64,000 nucleotides of DNA from JBNLBS01 sp050303415 (GTDB lineage Bacteria; Pseudomonadota; Gammaproteobacteria; Methylococcales; Methylomonadaceae): the NCBI GenBank assembly GCA_050303415.1, contig JBNLBS010000017.1, positions 1 through 64,000 on the forward strand, in the 5' to 3' direction. Shown here one piece after another: positions 58,831 to 64,000 of this stretch (the stretch's first letter is position 1; each line of letters begins with the position of its first letter). The notes under the pieces are model-generated. The model was not told the origin of the DNA, did not search any database, and was given only the letters and a program-made list of their open reading frames with translations. Both the position numbers and the translations under genes were made by a program.

Positions 58831-59275
58831 TAAACAAATCAAGAATAATTTAGAACGGCGGGTTTGTAAAGGTTTATGATTATTTGGGTTTTTGATCCAT
58901 AATCAAAGCCGGCTTTGTAGCCTAGAGAAGGGGGATATGGAGTGGCATTGAATGAGACGGGGATATGTCTGTCTTTGTGGAAAATCTTGAGTTGATTTAG
59001 TGCGGTTAAAAGACACTGTTTCTTTATCAACTTAAAGGTAGTTCTGTTTTTTTCCGTTGTTCTCAAAAATATCGATTCTGAGTGACAATTTGATTTTCTG
59101 GCTTGGCAAGTCCTGTTAGCTATGTCAGGATTCGTTTTTTATTAAAAGTATTTGGATTGTACAAAAAGATACGTTTTTTACTTAATGTGCCGCATAGCTA
59201 TCATTATACTAAGCGATAAATTGCTGGTATTCAGAAATTGGATTGCAAAATTTTAATAACAAGGTGAGGAAAATT
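58831..59275. other. intergenic region without recognised genes
   Basis: About 445 AT-rich nt between the riboswitch and the prohibitin-like gene. A 75-codon minus-strand ORF (58839-59066) has no ribosome-binding site or recognisable similarity. GAGGAAA for the next gene begins at 59266. Confidence 0.4.
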
Positions 59276-60166
59276 ATGAATACAGTCAAAAGTGCGATTG
59301 CCGGCGTGGCCGGGTTACTGATATTGGTCGTTATTTTTAATGCTTATACCACAGTTGAGGCAGGGCATAATAAAGTCGCCACTTTATTCGGCAAGGTTCA
59401 GCCCGAACCTTATGCGGAGGGTTTTCATTTTGTCAATCCGCTACTGGATTTTGTCAGTTTTGATTTGCGGCAATTGACTTACACCTGGCAAAAAGTGCAG
59501 GTTCCATCTCAGGATAAATTGAAAACCTCGATGGATGTTTCGGTCACTTTTAAGTTAAAGCCTTCCCGAACCCCGCAAATATTGCAGGAAAGCGGCCAGT
59601 TAAAAGACGTGGTGGATAAACATATTACGCCTAAGGTTCGTTCTTTATTAAGGGAAGCCGGTAAAACAGTGGCACAGTCGCAGGATTTTTATCAGGACAG
59701 TGTACAACAGGCGTTACAGGTTTATATGGAAGATGGATTGACTGAATATCTGGAGGCCAAAGGTGTTATTGTTACGGCGGTTTTATTCAGAGATATAACC
59801 CTGCCCAAAGTTGTGACCGAGGCAGTGATTCAAACCAAGGAGCGTCAGGAACAGTTGGAACGGGAAAAGGCGCAATTAAAAATTGTCGAGCAACAGGCGC
59901 AGCAACAGGTAAAGCAGGCGGAAGCTCGGGAAATGGCGGCAGTAGCTGATGCCAATGCCAAACGTACGCAAGCCGATGCGGAAGCATACAGAATTACCAA
60001 GGAAGCGGAAGCGCAGGCAAAAGCCAATCAATTATTAGCCAAATCGGTGACTCAATCATTGATCAGTTATAATGCGGTGCAAAAATGGAATGGTGCTTAT
60101 CCGCAGACTTTAATGGGTGGCAAGACGGATGGTTTAATTTTAAATCTTCCTAATACTCGCAGGTAA
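59276..60166 (+). CDS. prohibitin / SPFH-band 7 membrane protein
   Basis: 296 aa from ATG 59276, preceded by GAGGAAA (an upstream ATG at 59243 has no such site). One N-terminal membrane helix (about 9-25), the SPFH domain (about 30-190, with GKVQPEPYAEGFHFVNPLLD) and a long Ala/Gln/Glu coiled coil (195-250). It probably forms a multimeric membrane cap that organises membrane domains or proteases. It is followed 15 nt later by an NDH-2 gene. Confidence 0.9.
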   Translation: MNTVKSAIAGVAGLLILVVIFNAYTTVEAGHNKVATLFGKVQPEPYAEGFHFVNPLLDFVSFDLRQLTYTWQKVQVPSQDKLKTSMDVSVTFKLKPSRTPQILQESGQLKDVVDKHITPKVRSLLREAGKTVAQSQDFYQDSVQQALQVYMEDGLTEYLEAKGVIVTAVLFRDITLPKVVTEAVIQTKERQEQLEREKAQLKIVEQQAQQQVKQAEAREMAAVADANAKRTQADAEAYRITKEAEAQAKANQLLAKSVTQSLISYNAVQKWNGAYPQTLMGGKTDGLILNLPNTRR

Positions 60167-60181
60167 AAAAGGAGAATAGGA

Positions 60182-61477
60182 ATGACTGGTGCCAAAAAAA
60201 CTACAATTGTGATTGTTGGAGGCGGTGCAGCAGGTCTGGAGCTTGCCACATACCTGGGTAATAAATTGGGAAAAAAAGGATTGGCAGAGCTGATCCTGCT
60301 GGATGCTTCATCCACCCATATCTGGAAACCGTTATTTCATGAGGTGGCCGCCGGAACTTTGGATGCGACGGAAAGTATTGAGTATTTAGCGCAGGGGCAT
60401 CGCAATCATTTCCGCTTTCGTTTAGGGCGTATGGAAGGGCTAAATAGGGTCAAAAAGGAAATTTATGTTAGTCCCACCTATAGTGAGAGTGGCGAGGAAA
60501 TTATTCCACGGCGTACTTTTGGATACGATATGTTGGTCATGGCGGTGGGCAGTGTCAGCAACACTTTTAATATAAAGGGGGTGGAAGAGCATTGTATGTT
60601 TCTGGATACCCTGTCACAGTCATACCTGTTTCAAAAAAGACTGGTTGAGACTTATATTAAGGCACACAAAGGCAGTCGGACGGATAAACCACTGTCCATC
60701 GCCATAGTTGGAGCGGGGGCAACCGGGGTGGAACTCTCGGCAGAGTTGCATGAAGTTACCAATTTATTGGCTGTTTACGGCCTGGATAAACCGAATAATG
60801 TCAAAATTACAATTATCGAGGCGGCCAATCAGTTATTACCGGCATTGCCCGATAAGTTGGCAATAGCCACGCGTAACCAGTTAGTTAAATTGGGAATTGA
60901 TTTAAAATTGGGTCGGCGGGTGATAGAGATTACCGAAAAGGGAATCAGCACTAATGATGGTGAAATGATTGAAGCGGATTTAAAAGTCTGGGCAGCAGGG
61001 ATTAAAGCACCGGACTGGATGCAGCAACTGGACGGACTGGAAACCAATGCTATCAATCAGCTGGTGGTTGATAACACACTTAAGACCAGTGACGATGATA
61101 TTTATGCGATTGGTGATTGTGCCGCCTGCCCATGGGTTGGGCATGAAGGCAATGTGCCACCTCGAGCGCAAGCAGCACACCAGCAAGCATCGACTTTGGC
61201 CAAAACGATTATGAACCGCTTACAAGGTCGTAAAGCTATATCCTATGTTTATCATGACTATGGTTCATTGGTTTCATTGGGTAAATATAGTACTGTAGGC
61301 AACTTGATGGGTAATTTGATGGGTTCAGTCAGTATCGGAGGATTTATTGCCAGGATTGTTTACCTGTCTTTGTATAAAATGCACCAGGTGGCAATTCATG
61401 GCTATTTCAGAACCGCTATGTTGACGTTGTCCAATTTATTCAGGCGTAGTACACATGCCAAAATAAAAATGCATTAG
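60182..61477 (+). CDS. type II NADH dehydrogenase (NDH-2) family FAD oxidoreductase
   Basis: 431 aa flavoprotein. FAD-binding GGGAAGLELATYLG near the N-terminus and the NAD-binding GAGATGVELSAELHE (about 177-191) are both intact, with YAIGDCAA near the C-terminus for the flavin. NDH-2 enzymes oxidise NADH and pass electrons to quinone without pumping protons. A C-terminal stretch near residue 380 (GGFIARIVYLSLYKMHQ) could be the amphipathic membrane anchor. It is co-transcribed with the prohibitin-like gene. Confidence 0.92.
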   Translation: MTGAKKTTIVIVGGGAAGLELATYLGNKLGKKGLAELILLDASSTHIWKPLFHEVAAGTLDATESIEYLAQGHRNHFRFRLGRMEGLNRVKKEIYVSPTYSESGEEIIPRRTFGYDMLVMAVGSVSNTFNIKGVEEHCMFLDTLSQSYLFQKRLVETYIKAHKGSRTDKPLSIAIVGAGATGVELSAELHEVTNLLAVYGLDKPNNVKITIIEAANQLLPALPDKLAIATRNQLVKLGIDLKLGRRVIEITEKGISTNDGEMIEADLKVWAAGIKAPDWMQQLDGLETNAINQLVVDNTLKTSDDDIYAIGDCAACPWVGHEGNVPPRAQAAHQQASTLAKTIMNRLQGRKAISYVYHDYGSLVSLGKYSTVGNLMGNLMGSVSIGGFIARIVYLSLYKMHQVAIHGYFRTAMLTLSNLFRRSTHAKIKMH

Positions 61478-61479
61478 GT

Positions 61480-61581
61480 GTAACGGCTCAGACATACTTT
61501 GTATGTCATAAACGTAGTGTGTTTAGCGCTGCAGCTAATTAGCGGCATGTAGCGCAGTTACATAGTATGTTGAACCGTTAC
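61480..61581 (+). repeat. imperfect inverted repeat with internal hairpins
   Basis: GTAACGGCTCAGACATAC at 61480-61497 pairs imperfectly with GTATGTTGAACCGTTAC (61565-61581). Inside is a separate hairpin GACATACTTTGTATGTC (61491-61507) and a GC-rich core around 61521-61560. A T-rich stretch follows. It could be the terminator of the ndh transcript, or a small repeat element; only one copy was noticed in the window. Confidence 0.5.
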
Positions 61582-61612
61582 TATTTTTTAAATATAACGA
61601 TAAGAAGTAAAA

Positions 61613-62146
61613 ATGTTTGAAATTGAATACGAATTCCGGGAAGAAGACCTGATCCATTTTAATGAAATTCAGTTTATGAGATCGGATGAGATACAGGACA
61701 ATATAAGAAAAAACCGTTTAATGGTGCCCGGAGTTTTGGCCGCAATTGGTTTGTTTTATTACATCTATTATGGCGATGTAATGTCAGCCGCCTATGTGAT
61801 GGGTATTGCACTGTTATGGGGGATTTTATCCCCTAAAGTCATGATGCTGGATTTACGCAGACAAATATTGACCAACTATACCAATAAGGAAAAGGTTAAT
61901 ATGTTTGGTTCTTACACTTTAAGAATTGATCCGCAAGATCCAAAATACCTGATCGAAAAATCGCCCAGTGGGAAGCATAAAATGGCCTGGGAAGATCTGG
62001 TTCGGGTTGAATATGGAAAACGCTATGTTTATATCTTTATTGACCTGAGTACCGCACTGGTGATTCCGGTTGAAACGGTTAAGAAAGGTGACCTGGAAAA
62101 ATTTGCCGAACAGGCGGAAAAAATGATCGAGCGGGCTGCCGGCTAA
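61613..62146 (+). CDS. YcxB-like membrane protein
   Basis: 177 aa protein with two neighbouring hydrophobic helices (about 37-53 and 58-75) and a soluble C-terminal domain (about 100-170) that resembles the YcxB-like fold: GSYTLRIDPQDPKYL, MAWEDLVRVEYGKRYVYIFI and ALVIPVETVKKGD. Function is unknown for this family. No clear partner is next to it. Confidence 0.72.
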   Translation: MFEIEYEFREEDLIHFNEIQFMRSDEIQDNIRKNRLMVPGVLAAIGLFYYIYYGDVMSAAYVMGIALLWGILSPKVMMLDLRRQILTNYTNKEKVNMFGSYTLRIDPQDPKYLIEKSPSGKHKMAWEDLVRVEYGKRYVYIFIDLSTALVIPVETVKKGDLEKFAEQAEKMIERAAG

Positions 62147-62186
62147 ATAACATGGGGTATGGGGAAAACCTCTTACCCCACAAACT

Positions 62187-62363
62187 TTAAACCCCGTCTC
62201 TGGCTTGGATATAGCGTCGGCAGGCATCTACGCATTCAGGTTTGCTTGGATACGGCCCGCCGATTTTCTCGACAGTATAAAACCACCAACCCTGCTGATT
62301 GACGAAATAACGGTCTTGAGGGTTGAATACAGGCTTTGGGGGACGGTAGGGTTTCTTTTTCAT
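62187..62363 (-). CDS. small conserved-looking protein (DUF6316-like)
   Basis: 58 aa protein in the minus strand, too short for ordinary gene calls. It begins MKKKPYRPPKPVFNPQDRYF, has a Trp-rich centre (QQGWWFYTVEKIGGPYPSK) and ends CVDACRRYIQARDGV. The W-F-x-x-x-x-G-x-x-GP-Y/F-x-S pattern resembles the short DUF6316 family of gammaproteobacteria; this is an identification by eye. The two cysteines are four residues apart. Confidence 0.6.
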   Translation of the reverse strand: MKKKPYRPPKPVFNPQDRYFVNQQGWWFYTVEKIGGPYPSKPECVDACRRYIQARDGV

Positions 62364-62508
62364 ATGGCTATTCTAGCTGAATCCGGGACTGAATTTCCTT
62401 ATAAAACCGCTTTAACCACAAAGTACGATTATGTAAAAAATTCCTGGCGACAGGGATAGATGCTTTATTTCGATTTAGATCGAAACCTTACAATTTGTTT
62501 TTAGGTTT

Positions 62509-64000
62509 ATGCTTAATTTTAAAAATATTTCATTACGCCGAGGCGCCAGGGTCTTATTTGCTAATGCCTCGTTCACCATTCATAAAGGTCAAAAAGCTGG
62601 TGTTACAGGTGCCAATGGTGTGGGTAAATCCAGTTTGTTTGCCTTGGTGCGTAATGAACTGCATTTGGATGCGGGTGATTTTTCCATGCCGCCGGGGCTG
62701 GAAATTGCCCATGTCGCCCAGGAGACACCGGCGGTCAGTTGTTCTGCAATCGATTATGTTCTGGACGGTGATAGAGAATTAAGGCGATTACAAACCCAGC
62801 TGAGTCGTGCCGAACAGGCTAATGATGGTGTTCAACAAGCGGAATTGCATGCGGCTTTGGATGCCATTGATGGTTATAGTGCAGAGTCCAGAGCCTCGCG
62901 TTTAATGAGTGGCCTGGGATTTAGTCAGGAAAAACAGCAGAATCCGGTCAGCTCTTTTTCCGGCGGCTGGCGGATGCGTTTAAACCTGGCTCAGGCCTTA
63001 ATGTGCCGCTCTGATGTCTTGTTGCTCGATGAGCCAACCAATCACCTTGATCTGGATGCCGTTATCTGGTTGCAGGACTGGCTGGTTAAATATCCCGGCA
63101 CATTGTTGCTGATTTCACATGATCGTGATTTTCTTGACGCCATTACCAGTCATATCATTCATATTGAGCAGAATAAGGCGGAAATTTATACCGGCAACTA
63201 TTCGGCGTTTGAAAAGATGCGGGCTGAAAAATTGGCGCAGCAACAGGCATCTTATGAGCGTCAACAGCGGGAAATAGCACATATACAAAGTTTTATTACC
63301 CGTTTTAAAGCCAAGGCAACTAAAGCGAAGCAGGCGCAAAGCCGGGTTAAAACCCTGGAACGAATGGAGATAATTGCACAAGCACATGTGGATTCTCCGT
63401 TTCATTTCGGTTTTTTTCAGCCGGAAAAGCTGCCTAACCCCTTGCTGCAACTGGAAGAGGCCGATGTCGGTTACAGCGATAAAACAATTTTGACCAAGGC
63501 TTCCTTATCAATCAGTCCTGGCGATAGAATCGGGCTGCTGGGCCCCAACGGCGCAGGTAAATCAACCCTGATTAAGGTCCTGGCCGGCGCCATGCAGCCG
63601 TTAACCGGGATAAGAAGGCCGGCTGAACATATTAAAATTGGTTATTTTGCCCAGCATCAACTGGAACAATTGACACTGGATGAAAGTCCGCTTTGGCATT
63701 TACAGAAACTGGATAAGCAGGAGACAGAAAAAGATTTGCGTAATTATCTGGGGGGATTTGACTTTCAGGGTGATAAAGTTTTTGACCCGGTGGCGCCGTT
63801 TTCCGGCGGAGAAAAAGCACGGCTGGTGTTGGCTCTTTTGGTGTATCAGAAGCCAAATTTATTGCTGCTGGATGAACCGACCAATCATCTGGATCTGGAA
63901 ATGCGACATGCCCTGAGTGTGGCTTTACAGGATTATGTTGGCGCCATGTTGGTGGTTTCGCATGACCGGCATTTATTGCGTTCGGTCACAGACCAGTTAA
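62509..64000 (+). CDS. ABC-F family ATPase (YheS-like), truncated by the window end
   Basis: At least 497 aa of a soluble protein with two ABC ATPase domains. It begins MLNFKNISLRRGARVLFANA. Domain 1: Walker A GANGVGKSS, signature FSGGWRMRLN, Walker B LLLDEPTNHLDL. Domain 2: GPNGAGKSTL, FSGGEKARL and LLLDEPTNHLDLEMR. The interdomain linker is Arg/Lys/Gln-rich. ABC-F proteins act on the ribosome E site; this one resembles YheS. No stop occurs before the window end. Confidence 0.93.
   Translation, partial: MLNFKNISLRRGARVLFANASFTIHKGQKAGVTGANGVGKSSLFALVRNELHLDAGDFSMPPGLEIAHVAQETPAVSCSAIDYVLDGDRELRRLQTQLSRAEQANDGVQQAELHAALDAIDGYSAESRASRLMSGLGFSQEKQQNPVSSFSGGWRMRLNLAQALMCRSDVLLLDEPTNHLDLDAVIWLQDWLVKYPGTLLLISHDRDFLDAITSHIIHIEQNKAEIYTGNYSAFEKMRAEKLAQQQASYERQQREIAHIQSFITRFKAKATKAKQAQSRVKTLERMEIIAQAHVDSPFHFGFFQPEKLPNPLLQLEEADVGYSDKTILTKASLSISPGDRIGLLGPNGAGKSTLIKVLAGAMQPLTGIRRPAEHIKIGYFAQHQLEQLTLDESPLWHLQKLDKQETEKDLRNYLGGFDFQGDKVFDPVAPFSGGEKARLVLALLVYQKPNLLLLDEPTNHLDLEMRHALSVALQDYVGAMLVVSHDRHLLRSVTDQL

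Noticed and set aside
58839..59066. 75-codon minus-strand ORF upstream of the prohibitin-like gene
   Set aside because: No ribosome-binding site, no similarity and biased toward low-complexity AT codons.
1..64000. CRISPR arrays, IS elements or prophage genes
   Set aside because: No regularly spaced repeats, transposase, integrase or phage structural proteins were recognised.

Overview
This window looks like chromosomal DNA of a gammaproteobacterium with moderate GC. The gene set would fit a Methylococcales-type methanotroph (an alternative N-type ATPase, nirS denitrification genes, corrinoid genes, B12-binding radical SAM protein), but no methane monooxygenase or other diagnostic gene is present, so the assignment is an inference. 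I see no transposase, phage gene or CRISPR array.

Layout. 0.3-6.8 kb: a complete N-ATPase operon on the minus strand (atpD-C-Q-R-B-E-F-A-G). 6.8-20 kb: housekeeping and small conserved genes (PG-binding-like protein, AI-2E-family permease, DUF3530, purM, DUF2066, guaD, metA, a P-loop protein, a B12-binding radical SAM enzyme, ksgA, pdxA). 20-22.6 kb: glnA and a P-II gene diverge from a shared region holding two NtrC-like sites and a sigma-54-like promoter. 22.6-29 kb: a nir operon read from nirS towards nirJ, covering cytochrome cd1 nitrite reductase, two c-type cytochromes and heme d1 synthesis. 29.4-34.5 kb: arsenic resistance (arsR, arsC, acr3) followed by a convergent arsS-glycosyltransferase-desaturase operon. 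34.7 kb: tRNA-Leu(UAA). 35-36.6 kb: a secreted C1q-like/L7-L12-like fusion and a decayed histidine kinase. 36.6-46 kb: small conserved genes, lexA with a small membrane-protein gene behind it, an M20 peptidase, ribA, UPF0182, an Rsd-like protein, a glycosyltransferase and a phosphorylase. 46-55 kb: an outer-membrane barrel, then two successive TonB-receptor/YfiR pairs followed by a hybrid histidine kinase with a YfiN-like periplasmic sensor. 55-58.8 kb: cobalamin genes (split cbiG, a cobJ fusion, ferredoxin) converging on riboswitch-controlled cbtBA. 59-64 kb: prohibitin-like protein, NDH-2, a YcxB-like protein, a small protein and a truncated ABC-F gene.

How the parts fit. The nir operon would reduce nitrite to NO under oxygen limitation. 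Nitrogen status is read by P-II and NtrC at glnA. Corrinoid synthesis and cobalt uptake would supply B12-dependent enzymes. The most unusual module is the double TonB receptor-YfiR-CHASE8 kinase block: by domain logic, an outer-membrane signal passes through periplasmic YfiR to a phosphorelay, in place of the diguanylate cyclase of classical YfiBNR. Other points worth a second look are the C1q/L7-L12 fusion, the CobJ/HutX fusion, and the 50-codon membrane-protein gene behind lexA under a GTTC-N7-GTTC operator.
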